Origin: Propioniciclava soli | Lineage (GTDB): Bacteria > Actinomycetota > Actinomycetes > Propionibacteriales > Propionibacteriaceae | Length of the DNA stretch: 64,000 bases | Direction: 5' to 3' | Assembly: GCF_014858005.1 (NCBI RefSeq) | Contig: NZ_JACYOT010000007.1 | Span: 62,001-126,000, forward strand | Part shown: in pieces, positions 1 through 8,775 of the stretch | Layout: the number at the start of each line of letters is the position of its first letter | Position numbering within the stretch: the first letter of the stretch is position 1 | Notes under the pieces: generated by a model | What the model saw: the letters and a program-made list of their open reading frames with translations, nothing else | Database searches by the model: none | What the model was told of the DNA's origin: nothing | Program-made: the position numbers and the translations under genes

Positions 1-2
1 CC

Positions 3-275
3 GCCCACGGCATCATCGTCATGGGCGGCACCGAGCACAACACGCTCGACCGCATTTCGCTCGACCCGGCCTGCGCCGACGGACCCCTGCCGGACGCCGC
101 CCGCGCCGCCTTCTTCGAGGCGACCTGCGTCGTCGCCGCCCACCAGCACTTGGTGGCGCAGGGGGAACCCGGCTACGTGGACGCCACCGGCGGCATCGCC
201 ACCGGCACGGCCGCCGACGCCGCAGCACGCCGCGCCGAACTCGCCGAGCTGGGTGCCCAGCTCATCGGACGCTGA
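3..275 (+). CDS. C-terminal fragment, possibly PHP-type metal hydrolase
   Basis: The gene is cut by the left edge; only the last 90 codons are visible, ending at TGA 273-275. The fragment reads HGIIVMGGTEHNTLDRISLD near its start and GYVDATGG near its end. A GTEHNT-like string is what I associate with PHP-fold metal-dependent proteins found in sugar and polyol operons, but this is memory-based and the catalytic N-terminal part is missing. The next gene starts 12 bp downstream after an AAGGGA ribosome site, so it is probably the promoter-proximal partner of the aldolase-SDR fusion and the zinc alcohol dehydrogenase. Coding is certain; function is tentative. Confidence 0.6.
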   Translation, partial: AHGIIVMGGTEHNTLDRISLDPACADGPLPDAARAAFFEATCVVAAHQHLVAQGEPGYVDATGGIATGTAADAAARRAELAELGAQLIGR

Positions 276-287
276 AGGGAATCCGCC

Positions 288-2324
288 ATGACGCAGACCA
301 CCGACACCACTCCCACTGACACCACTCACCCCGACATCACCCGCGCCCACCGTGATCACCGGCTGACCGCCGAGCTCATCGAGCTCTCGAACCGCTTCGG
401 CGCCGACCCGGCCTACGTGCGGGCCGGTGGGGGCAACAGCTCGGTGAAGATCGACGGCATCCTCCACATCAAGCCCTCCGGCACCCCGCTCGCCACCCTG
501 ACAGCCGACGACCTGGTGCCGCTGCGCAACGACGTCCTGCTCCAGGCGCTCGCCTCGGACGAGGAGGTGGAGGGCGACCCCGTCCGCGCCGCCGCCCAGA
601 AGGCCCAGGTCGGCAACCCGACGCGGCGCCCCTCGGTGGAGATCCTGTTCCACGCCCTCATCGACGATCCGCTGGTGCTGCACCTCCACCCGGTCACGGC
701 CAACGCCCTCACCTGCAACGAGGACGGGGAGTCGCTGGCCGCGGAGCTGTTGGGTGACGATGCCGTCTGGGTGCCCTACATCGATCCCGGGGTGCCGCTG
801 GCCGTTGGGGTCCAGGAGGCGCGCGCGGCCTACACACAACGCATGGGCAACAAGCCGCCGAAGGTGACCCTGCTGGGCAACCACGGCATCATCGTCGCGG
901 GCGCCAGCGCCGCGGACATCACGGCCGAGACCAAGCGCGTCACCGCGCTCATCGCCGGTGCCATCGACGCCGCCGACCCCGTGCCCGCGGCGCCCGAGCA
1001 GGACGCGGCCCGGACGGCGTCCGTCATCAACGCCGTGGCCCCGCGCCTGCGCGGCCTGCTCGGCTCGGACGCCGGCCCGGCCGTGGTCACCGCCGACACG
1101 TCCGACCTCGCCCGCTCGATCACGGCCGAGGACGCGATCGTGACCGGGGGTCCGATGATCCCCGACCAGATCGTCTACGCCGGCTCGTTCCCGCTCGTCG
1201 TCGACCTGCCGGACCCCGAGGCTGCGGCCGACACCCTCGCGACCGCCCTGGCGGCCCATCGCGCCGAACACGGCCGCGACCCCGTCGTCACGGTGCTGCC
1301 GGGCATCGGCGTGCTCGGCGCCGGAACCGACCTGGCCAAGGCTGACAACGCCCTGCGCGTGTACCTCGACCACGCGGTCGTCGCCCGCGACGCCGACCGC
1401 ATCGGCCGCGTCCGGGCCATGGACGCCCGCGAGCGCCGCTTCATCGAGACCTGGGAGGCCGAGGCCTACCGTCAGGCCCAGGCCGCCCAGGGCGCGGTCG
1501 GACGCCTCGCGGGCCGGGTCGCCCTGGTCACCGGCGCCGCCCAGGGCTTCGGCCTCGGCATCACCGAGGCGCTGCTGGCCGAGGGGGCGTCCGTCCTGCT
1601 CGCCGACCTCAACATCGAGCTGGCGACCGCCAACGCCGAGCGATTGGCGTCCGAGCACGGCGCGGGGCGGGCCCGCGCGGTCGCGATGAACGTGGCCGAC
1701 GCCGACTCCTGCGAGGCGGCGGTCGCCAAGGCCGTCCAGATCTACGGCGGCATCGACCTGCTCGTGTCGAACGCCGGCATCGTGCGCTCCGAGGGCGTCA
1801 TGAGCCAGCCGGTGGCCGACTTCGATCTGGTCACCAACGTCAACTACCGCGGTTACTTCCTGTGCGTGCGGGCCGTGGCGCCCGTCATGGCGGCCCAGCG
1901 CGGGGCCGATCCGTCGCGCTGGCTCGACATCGTCGAGGTCAACAGCAAGTCGGGCCTGGAGGGTTCGAAGCGCAACTTCGCCTATGCCGGCAGCAAGTTC
2001 GGCGGCATCGGCCTCACCCAGAGTTTCGCGCTCGAGCTGGTCGAGTACGGCATCAAGGTCAACGCCGTGTGCCCCGGCAACTTCCTGGACGGGCCGCTGT
2101 GGTCCGATCCCGAGCGGGGGCTGTTCGTCCAGTACCTCGCCGCAGGCAAGGTGCCCGGCGCCACGACGGTCGAGGACGTGCGGCGCTTCTACGAGGCAAA
2201 GGTCCCCATGGGCCGCGGCTGCACCCCCGCCGACGTGGCCCGCGCCATCGTCTACATCGTCGAACAAACCTACGAGACCGGCCAGGCCGTGCCCGTCACC
2301 GGCGGCCAGAACATGCTCAACTGA
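288..2324 (+). CDS. Bifunctional class II aldolase / short-chain dehydrogenase fusion
   Basis: This 678-residue cytoplasmic protein joins two enzymes. Residues about 20-400 are a class II aldolase/adducin domain, with the zinc-site strings HLHP and GNHGII and the phosphate-type loop GGGNSS. Residues about 405-678 are an NAD-dependent short-chain dehydrogenase, with GAAQGFG around residue 416, Ser in VNSKSG, and YAGSK (Tyr566, Lys570). The architecture matches the RhaD-type aldolase-ADH fusion of sugar and polyol breakdown. The dehydrogenase half (GPLWSDPE, VPGATTVEDVRRFYE) resembles sorbitol-6-phosphate 2-dehydrogenase more closely than a lactaldehyde enzyme. It probably oxidises a phosphorylated polyol and cleaves the resulting ketose phosphate; the exact sugar is not determined. 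Confidence 0.88.
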   Translation: MTQTTDTTPTDTTHPDITRAHRDHRLTAELIELSNRFGADPAYVRAGGGNSSVKIDGILHIKPSGTPLATLTADDLVPLRNDVLLQALASDEEVEGDPVRAAAQKAQVGNPTRRPSVEILFHALIDDPLVLHLHPVTANALTCNEDGESLAAELLGDDAVWVPYIDPGVPLAVGVQEARAAYTQRMGNKPPKVTLLGNHGIIVAGASAADITAETKRVTALIAGAIDAADPVPAAPEQDAARTASVINAVAPRLRGLLGSDAGPAVVTADTSDLARSITAEDAIVTGGPMIPDQIVYAGSFPLVVDLPDPEAAADTLATALAAHRAEHGRDPVVTVLPGIGVLGAGTDLAKADNALRVYLDHAVVARDADRIGRVRAMDARERRFIETWEAEAYRQAQAAQGAVGRLAGRVALVTGAAQGFGLGITEALLAEGASVLLADLNIELATANAERLASEHGAGRARAVAMNVADADSCEAAVAKAVQIYGGIDLLVSNAGIVRSEGVMSQPVADFDLVTNVNYRGYFLCVRAVAPVMAAQRGADPSRWLDIVEVNSKSGLEGSKRNFAYAGSKFGGIGLTQSFALELVEYGIKVNAVCPGNFLDGPLWSDPERGLFVQYLAAGKVPGATTVEDVRRFYEAKVPMGRGCTPADVARAIVYIVEQTYETGQAVPVTGGQNMLN

Positions 2325-2334
2325 GGAGATCGTC

Positions 2335-3981
2335 ATGAACCAGACCCCTACGGGCACGCCCGCCCAGCCGATTCCCGCCACCCAGCACGCCGTGCAGATC
2401 GTCGGCGTCGACGAGATCGTCGTCAACACCGCCAAGCCGGTCGACCCGGTCGGGCCGACGCAGCTGCTGCTCCAGGTCGAGGCCTGCGGCATCTGCTTCT
2501 CCGACACCAAGCTGCTGCACGCCTTCGAGACCCACCCGCGCAAGGTCGACGTCGTGTCCGGCCTCACGCCCGCACAGCTCGCCGAGATCCCCTCCTACCA
2601 CCCCGGTTCGGCGCCGACGGTGCCCGGGCACGAGCCCGTGGGCCGCATCGTGGCCATCGGGGACGCCGTCGAGCACTTCTCGGTCGGCGACCGCGTCCTC
2701 GTGCAGGCCGACTGGAAGCACCTCAAGACCGCCCGCTCCAACGGGGCCTTCGGCTACAACTTCGAGGGCGCCCTGCAGGAGTACGTCGTCATCGACGAGC
2801 GCTGTGTGGTCTCACCCGACGGCGAGGAGTTCCTGCTCCACGTGGCCGAGGAGCCCTCGGCCGCCGCCGTGGGGCTCATCGAGCCCTGGGCCACGGTGGA
2901 GGCCGCCTACGCCGCGTCCGAGCGCCAGGGCCTGCAGCCCGGCGGTCGCCTGCTCCTCGTGGCCGACGCCGACACCGACACCGCCGGTGCCCACGCGCTC
3001 AGCGAGGCCGCCGGATGCGAGGTGACGCTGGCGACGGCCGACGGGCTCGACCTGGTCGCCGGCCAGACCTTCGACGACATCATCTACTACGGCTCGGACG
3101 CCGCCACCCTGGGCGAGCTCGGCCAGCTGCTGGGCCTGCGCGCCATCCTGAACGTGGTGCTCGACGGGGCGAGGATCGACGGGCCCGTGCAGGTCGACGT
3201 CGGCCGCGTCCACTACGACTACATCCGCTACTGCGGCACCACCGGCTCCGACCCGGCCGAGGGCTACACCTGGCTCCCGGCCACCGGCGAGATCCGGGCC
3301 GGGGACGCCGTCGCCGTCGTCGGCGCCGCGGGTCCGATGGGGCTCATGCACACCATGCGGGCCGTGACGCTGGGATCGGAGGGGATCGACGTGGCCTCCG
3401 TCGTCGCGACCGACCTCAACGACGACCGGCTGGCGCACCTGGCGTCCGAGATCGATCCGGTCGCGGCCGAGCGCGGCGTGAAGGTCAGCTACGTCAACAC
3501 CGGCGAGGAGCAGCTCCAGCCGGGGTTCGACTACCTCGCCTGCATGGTGCCCGTGCCGGCGCTCGTGGCCCAAGCCGTCGAGCTGGCCGGCCCCGGCGGC
3601 GTCGTGAACGCCTTCGCCGGCATCCCGGCTGGCACCTTCGGCGAGGTCAATCTGCAGCACCTCATCGAGAACCGGGTGTTCCTGTTCGGCACCTCCGGGT
3701 CGGACGTGAAGGACATGGCCACCGTGCTGCGCAAGATCGAGGCCGGCATCGTCGACACCACGATCTCGCTGGACGCGGTCTGCGGCATCGCCGGCTTCGA
3801 CGACGCCATCAACGCGGTGATGAACCGCACCTCGGGCGGCAAGATCATGGTCTTCCCGCAGCTGCACGACCTGCCGTTCACCCGGCTGGTCGATCTCGCC
3901 GGAATCCGGCCCGACGTCGCCGACAAGCTGGCCGACGGCCGCTGGACCGTCGAGGCCGAGAAGGCGCTGCTGGGCCGCTGA
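2335..3981 (+). CDS. Zinc-dependent alcohol dehydrogenase family protein, polyol operon
   Basis: A 548-residue medium-chain dehydrogenase, longer than the usual 340-380 residues. The N-terminal GroES-like catalytic domain has ACGICFSDTK and GHEPVGRI, the expected cysteine and GHE zinc-site regions. The Rossmann part holds VVGAAGPMG. An extra stretch of about 150 residues separates the two halves. The ATG at 2335 has GAGGAG 5 bp upstream and starts 10 bp after the aldolase-SDR stop, so the two are co-transcribed; longer in-frame starts would run into that gene. Its role is probably oxidation of a polyol or polyol phosphate in the same pathway. The substrate cannot be read from the sequence. 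Confidence 0.85.
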   Translation: MNQTPTGTPAQPIPATQHAVQIVGVDEIVVNTAKPVDPVGPTQLLLQVEACGICFSDTKLLHAFETHPRKVDVVSGLTPAQLAEIPSYHPGSAPTVPGHEPVGRIVAIGDAVEHFSVGDRVLVQADWKHLKTARSNGAFGYNFEGALQEYVVIDERCVVSPDGEEFLLHVAEEPSAAAVGLIEPWATVEAAYAASERQGLQPGGRLLLVADADTDTAGAHALSEAAGCEVTLATADGLDLVAGQTFDDIIYYGSDAATLGELGQLLGLRAILNVVLDGARIDGPVQVDVGRVHYDYIRYCGTTGSDPAEGYTWLPATGEIRAGDAVAVVGAAGPMGLMHTMRAVTLGSEGIDVASVVATDLNDDRLAHLASEIDPVAAERGVKVSYVNTGEEQLQPGFDYLACMVPVPALVAQAVELAGPGGVVNAFAGIPAGTFGEVNLQHLIENRVFLFGTSGSDVKDMATVLRKIEAGIVDTTISLDAVCGIAGFDDAINAVMNRTSGGKIMVFPQLHDLPFTRLVDLAGIRPDVADKLADGRWTVEAEKALLGR

Positions 3982-4001
3982 ACACCGGCCGGGCCACCCC
4001 T

Positions 4002-4031
4002 GGTCCACGCCACCTCGGTCCACGCCACCTC
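4002..4031. repeat. 15-bp tandem duplication, two exact copies
   Basis: GGTCCACGCCACCTC occurs twice back to back, just after the alcohol dehydrogenase stop. The 314-bp gap 3982-4295 holds this repeat, GC-rich inverted stretches near 4070-4130, and further right a TGTGAACA string and GCTAACAT that may belong to the promoter of the phenol-lyase gene. No gene is visible in it. Confidence 0.85.
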
Positions 4032-4196
4032 GCTCCCCGGCCTCCGCGCCGCTCTTCCTGCACGAAGGGCACCGCGGCGGCCGGGGAGAGCGGTGCGCCG
4101 GCTGCAGGGCGCGCGCTGCGCCGCCGACCATGAGAATTTGCGGCCCAAACTGCTGTGAACAGGCTTTTTCCCCTCGCTCGTCATGAGGGGCGCTAA

Positions 4197-5705
<1,509 letters not shown>

Positions 5706-5727
5706 GGGTGCTCCCTATCCTGTGGGG

Positions 5728-6333
5728 GTGAGACGCCGAGCAGCATCCGGGCATCGGGCACGGCACGGTGGCGCCGGTGTGTCGCCGGCGCCTCCCAGCC
5801 ACGCCGAAGCGGTGGCGGACGCCCTCGCCGCCCGGTTGGCGGCGCGCGTCGCCGCGTGGGTCGTCTGCGGAGCGCTGGTGGTGGTCGTCTTGGCGTCCGG
5901 CATCGGCGTTGCGGCGGGTGTCCGCGAGACCGCCGCGGGCGTGGTCGTGGGCCTGGTGTTGCTGGCAGCCGTCGCCGTGGTGGCCTGGCGCCTGGGGCGG
6001 CGGGCCGCCGCAGACCCGGTGCCCAGCCGCGTGCGTCCGAGTGACACCTGGGGCATGGGGTCGGACCGGGCCACGCGGACCTCCTGGGCGGCCGTGACGC
6101 TCATCTTCGGCGGCCTGCTGGCTCTGATGGGGCCGCAGCTGCCGCCGTCGGCGCTTCTGGCGACCGCCCTGCTGGGTCTGGTCATCCTAGCGCTTCTGGT
6201 GGCGACGGGGTTGCCGGGGATCCTCATCAGGCGCCACAAGTGGCAGCTGCTGGATGACGCCCTCCGCGCCCACCCCGCCGAGGCGCGGCAGTTCGAAGAG
6301 GAACAGCGTCGCCGGGGCGAGGCGCCGCGCTGA
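5728..6333 (+). CDS. Small integral membrane protein, unknown function
   Basis: About 201 residues with four hydrophobic helices in two pairs (roughly residues 40-60, 65-85, 115-132, 138-158), an Arg-rich N-terminus and a charged C-terminal tail (FEEEQRRRGE). A GTG at 5728 is preferred. TATCCT at 5717-5722 would be a -10 box whose transcript starts at or next to this codon, so the mRNA is probably leaderless. An ATG at 5653 in the same frame lies inside the preceding gene and is rejected. I do not recognise the family. It is followed by a 17-bp repeat array. Confidence 0.65.
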   Translation: MRRRAASGHRARHGGAGVSPAPPSHAEAVADALAARLAARVAAWVVCGALVVVVLASGIGVAAGVRETAAGVVVGLVLLAAVAVVAWRLGRRAAADPVPSRVRPSDTWGMGSDRATRTSWAAVTLIFGGLLALMGPQLPPSALLATALLGLVILALLVATGLPGILIRRHKWQLLDDALRAHPAEARQFEEEQRRRGEAPR

Positions 6334-6337
6334 GCGT

Positions 6338-6451
6338 CCCGCTGGGCGCACCGTCCCGGTCGCGGTCCCGCTGGTCGCACCTTTCGGTTGGGTGCGCTGA
6401 CCCGCTCGGTGCGCTTTCCCGCTGGGCGCACTGTCCCGCTGGGTGCACCGA
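6338..6451. repeat. 17-bp tandem array, about six units
   Basis: Units beginning CCCGCTGGGYGCA start at 6338, 6367, 6384 (degenerate), 6401, 6418 and 6435; from 6367 on the period is exactly 17 bp. The array fills the gap between the membrane protein and the convergent transaldolase-like gene. It has no T-run and no obvious hairpin of its own. Confidence 0.8.
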
Positions 6452-6539
6452 TGCGCGGGGTGCCGTCGAGGTGATCCATCGCCGACCCGGCACCGGCTCA
6501 GTCGGGCACCGGCTCAGTCGGGCGCCGACGCGGGCGGCG

Positions 6540-7229
6540 TCAGATCACGTCCTCCATGAATGCCTCGAAGTCGCGCACCGCGTTCGCGGTGAGGTCGTCG
6601 GCGAAGAGGTCGGCGATGATGTCGGGGGAGATCGTGAAGACGCGCACACCGATGTCGGTGAGGGTGACGAGGTGCTGCGCCGACTTGATCGACGCGGCCA
6701 TGATCATCGGGCCCGAGCCGTCCTGGGGGATGGCGCGGGTCATGTGCGCGATCTCGTCCGGCGCATTGCGTCCGGCCCGGAACATGCGGTTGAAGTAGGG
6801 AGCGATGTACTTGACGCCCAGGGCCGATCCGATCAGAGCCTGCTTGGCGGAGTAGACCGCCGTCATGAGCACCGGGATGTCCTGGTCGCGCAGCCGCGAG
6901 ATGACCTCGGCCCCGACGGGCGTGACGGGCACCTTGATCGTCGATCCCGGAGCCGCCTCGCGGATCTGCATGGCGCTGCGGTACTGCTCCTCGACCGTGG
7001 CACCCCACGTCTGGAAGCAGATCTCGCGGGCGCCGTTGTCGCGCGCCCAGTCGTAGATGGTCGGGATGTCGGCGACCCGCTGACCCGCCTCGCGCAGCAA
7101 CTGCGGATTGGTGGTCACCCCGGAGAACATGCCGGTGCGCAGCCACGGTTCGGCGGCCGCCCGATCGGCGGAATCGATGTAGAGCCGGATGGCATGCGGG
7201 TTGTCGAGGGTGACTGGCTGGTGGGGCAT
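6540..7229 (-). CDS. Transaldolase-family aldolase (fructose-6-phosphate aldolase / TalC-like)
   Basis: This 229-residue protein has the short length of the TalC/FSA branch, not the 310-380 residues of housekeeping transaldolase. It begins with a LYIDSAD strand and SGVTTNPQLL. The Schiff-base lysine is Lys99 in STIKVPVTPVG. Later strands GVKYIAPYFNRM and MAASIKSAQ follow the family barrel. It would catalyse an aldol reaction on dihydroxyacetone- or fructose-6-phosphate-type substrates. It diverges from the DeoR repressor, and two short palindromes sit directly before its start, so control by that repressor is likely. Confidence 0.85.
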   Translation of the reverse strand: MPHQPVTLDNPHAIRLYIDSADRAAAEPWLRTGMFSGVTTNPQLLREAGQRVADIPTIYDWARDNGAREICFQTWGATVEEQYRSAMQIREAAPGSTIKVPVTPVGAEVISRLRDQDIPVLMTAVYSAKQALIGSALGVKYIAPYFNRMFRAGRNAPDEIAHMTRAIPQDGSGPMIMAASIKSAQHLVTLTDIGVRVFTISPDIIADLFADDLTANAVRDFEAFMEDVI

Positions 7230-7234
7230 GAGCT

Positions 7235-7275
7235 ACTTTCGAAAAGTTTGTGAGTGTCAGCGTTACGAAAGTAAC
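7235..7275. promoter_or_regulatory. Paired palindromes before the transaldolase-like gene
   Basis: ACTTTCGAAAAGT (7235-7247) and GTTACGAAAGTAAC (7262-7275) share a TTnCGAAA core, and the second is a perfect inverted repeat. Both are AT-rich islands inside GC-rich DNA within 50 bp of the minus-strand start. DeoR-type repressors bind such sites; the divergent DeoR gene at 7786 is the obvious candidate. This is inference. Confidence 0.55.
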
Positions 7276-7420
7276 ATGACAGAGCCTCGGCCGGCAAGGC
7301 CGGGGCAACACACGCCGTGACGCTGCCGGACGCCGGCGCGCCTCGACCGGGCCACGGGCCCGGTGGCGGGGGTGCCCGGTGGATACACCCCGCGGACGAT
7401 CTTGGCGGACGGAGCAGCAC

Positions 7421-7638
7421 GTGGCGCAATCCGGAAGGACGTGGCGCACCCCTGAGCGACGTGGCGCGCTGCTGAGCGACGTGGCGCGCTCCAGAGCGAC
7501 GTGGCGCAGTGCAGCTCACGTGGCGGGCCGCGCACGGGCCGCCGCGTGGCGTCCGCTGCGCCACGTTGTTCCGAGGTGCGCCAGGTCGTCCCGAGGTGCG
7601 CCAGGTCGTCCGGGGAGTGCGCTCGGGCGTCCCGAGAT
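7421..7638. repeat. Converging 20-bp repeat element, copy A
   Basis: GTGGCGCA-type units start at 7421, 7441, 7461, 7481 and 7501. A core starts at 7520 with GTGGCGG, and reverse-complement units (TGCGCCA) start at 7557, 7577, 7597 and 7618. The first eight bases of each unit are conserved and the other twelve vary. The element lies in the 556-bp gap 7230-7785, which otherwise holds the palindromes near 7235-7275 and the promoter of the DeoR gene (TACGAT near 7754). Open frames through it are produced by the repeat and are not genes. Confidence 0.9.
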
Positions 7639-7785
7639 GTACCGCGTCCTCCCGCGCGTTGCCGCGGTGGGTGGGACGAGCGGGACCCGGCGGGGCGGCT
7701 TGCGACCGGTGGGCCTGGATGTCGACTCCGTTGCGCCTCCGGGCCGCAAGCCCTACGATCGCAAGCCAAACGAAAGGTGGGCGGG

Positions 7786-8544
7786 ATGCCTGTGGTGGAT
7801 CGCCGGGGGCGCGAGGCGCACATCCTGGACGTCCTGACGCGCGACGGCGTCCTCTCGGTGGCCCAGCTCGCCCGGGAACTCGAGGTTTCCGAGGTCACGA
7901 TCCGTACGCAGTTGCGGGATCTCGAGTCGCGCGGGCTGCTCACCCGCACCCACGGTGGCGCCCAGTCCACCTCGGTGCACAACGTCCTGGAGCGCCAGCG
8001 CCTCCGCGAGGCCGAGAAGGACCGCATCGCCCGGGCGGCGGCTGAGCTCGTCCGTGACGGCGACCGCATCATGGTGGAGGCGGGCACCACGACGTCGCGC
8101 CTGGTGGCGCACCTGGGCCAGCGCCGCGGCGTCCAGATCGTCACCAACTCGACCCTCGTCTTCGCCCACGCCCGCCACAACACCGCGCTCACGGTGATCC
8201 TCACCGGTGGCACGTTCCACCGCCCGAGCGAGTCCCTCGTGGGGCCCGTGGCGCTGCGGGCCATCCGGGACTTCCACGTGCGGCTGGCCTTCGTCGGCAC
8301 CGATGGCTTCACGCCCCGCCGAGGCCTCACGACGCAGTTCGCGGAGGGGGCTGAGGTCATCGCCGCCATGGGTGCGCAGGCGGATGAGACCTGGCTGCTC
8401 GCCGACTCCTCCAAGTACGGCGCCGCCGGGTTCGTGCGCGTGCTGGATCTCGCCGACCTGGCAGGCATCGTCACCGACAACGCCCTCACGGGGGACGCCC
8501 GCAGCGCCGTCGGCGACGTCGTGCGCGACCTGCGCGTCGTCTGA
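7786..8544 (+). CDS. DeoR/GlpR-family sugar-responsive repressor
   Basis: A 252-residue regulator. An N-terminal winged helix-turn-helix (residues about 5-60) contains LSVAQLARELEVSEVTIRTQ, followed by a DeoR sensor domain with VEAGTTTSRLV, VTNSTLVF and TGGTFHRPSESLVGP, the sugar-phosphate-isomerase-like fold that binds a phosphorylated sugar. The ATG at 7786 follows GAAAGG; in-frame starts further upstream lie in the repeat element. It diverges from the transaldolase-like gene and probably controls it. A strong hairpin begins at its stop codon. Confidence 0.9.
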   Translation: MPVVDRRGREAHILDVLTRDGVLSVAQLARELEVSEVTIRTQLRDLESRGLLTRTHGGAQSTSVHNVLERQRLREAEKDRIARAAAELVRDGDRIMVEAGTTTSRLVAHLGQRRGVQIVTNSTLVFAHARHNTALTVILTGGTFHRPSESLVGPVALRAIRDFHVRLAFVGTDGFTPRRGLTTQFAEGAEVIAAMGAQADETWLLADSSKYGAAGFVRVLDLADLAGIVTDNALTGDARSAVGDVVRDLRVV

Positions 8545-8587
8545 CCCGGGCGCCATCCCATGCTGACCGGGCGTCAGCCCGGGTCAG
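8541..8587 (+). terminator. Hairpin at the end of the DeoR gene
   Basis: CTGACCCGGGC (8541-8551) pairs perfectly with GCCCGGGTCAG (8577-8587), an 11-bp stem with a 25-nt loop. The left arm includes the DeoR stop codon. There is no U-run, which is usual for actinobacterial terminators. Confidence 0.6.
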
Positions 8588-8693
8588 GAGACCGGTCTGT
8601 CCGCTCGGTGTCGGTGGCCCCCGGCGGGCGGTCGCGGAGCACGTCGATTGGTCAGCAACTCTGGCCGCCCACCGCGTTGGTGCCTTAGGATTG

Positions 8694-8715
8694 CACTTGA
8701 CGATCAATCGTAAGT
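8694..8715. promoter_or_regulatory. Inverted repeat before the 2-oxoacid dehydrogenase operon
   Basis: CACTTGACGAT and ATCGTAAGTG are nearly exact inverted arms around a CA centre, 60 bp before the E2 start. The left arm includes TTGACG, a possible -35 box, so a dimeric repressor here would block the promoter. Which regulator binds is unknown. Confidence 0.5.
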
Positions 8716-8775
8716 GAATCGAAAGCGTCGTGGATGCGGGGCATCGTCCCGCACGACGAGAAGAAGGAGCCAACG

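Noticed and set aside
1984-2334. Upstream extension of the zinc alcohol dehydrogenase
   Set aside because: It would overlap the aldolase-SDR gene by 340 bp. ATG 2335 has a proper ribosome site.
7421-7638. CRISPR array
   Set aside because: Conserved part is 8 bp, spacers are 12 bp, the arms are inverted about a core, and no cas gene is present.
7379-7837. Several overlapping open frames across 7.3-8.0 kb
   Set aside because: They are produced by the 20-bp repeat units and disagree with each other. The DeoR gene starts at 7786.
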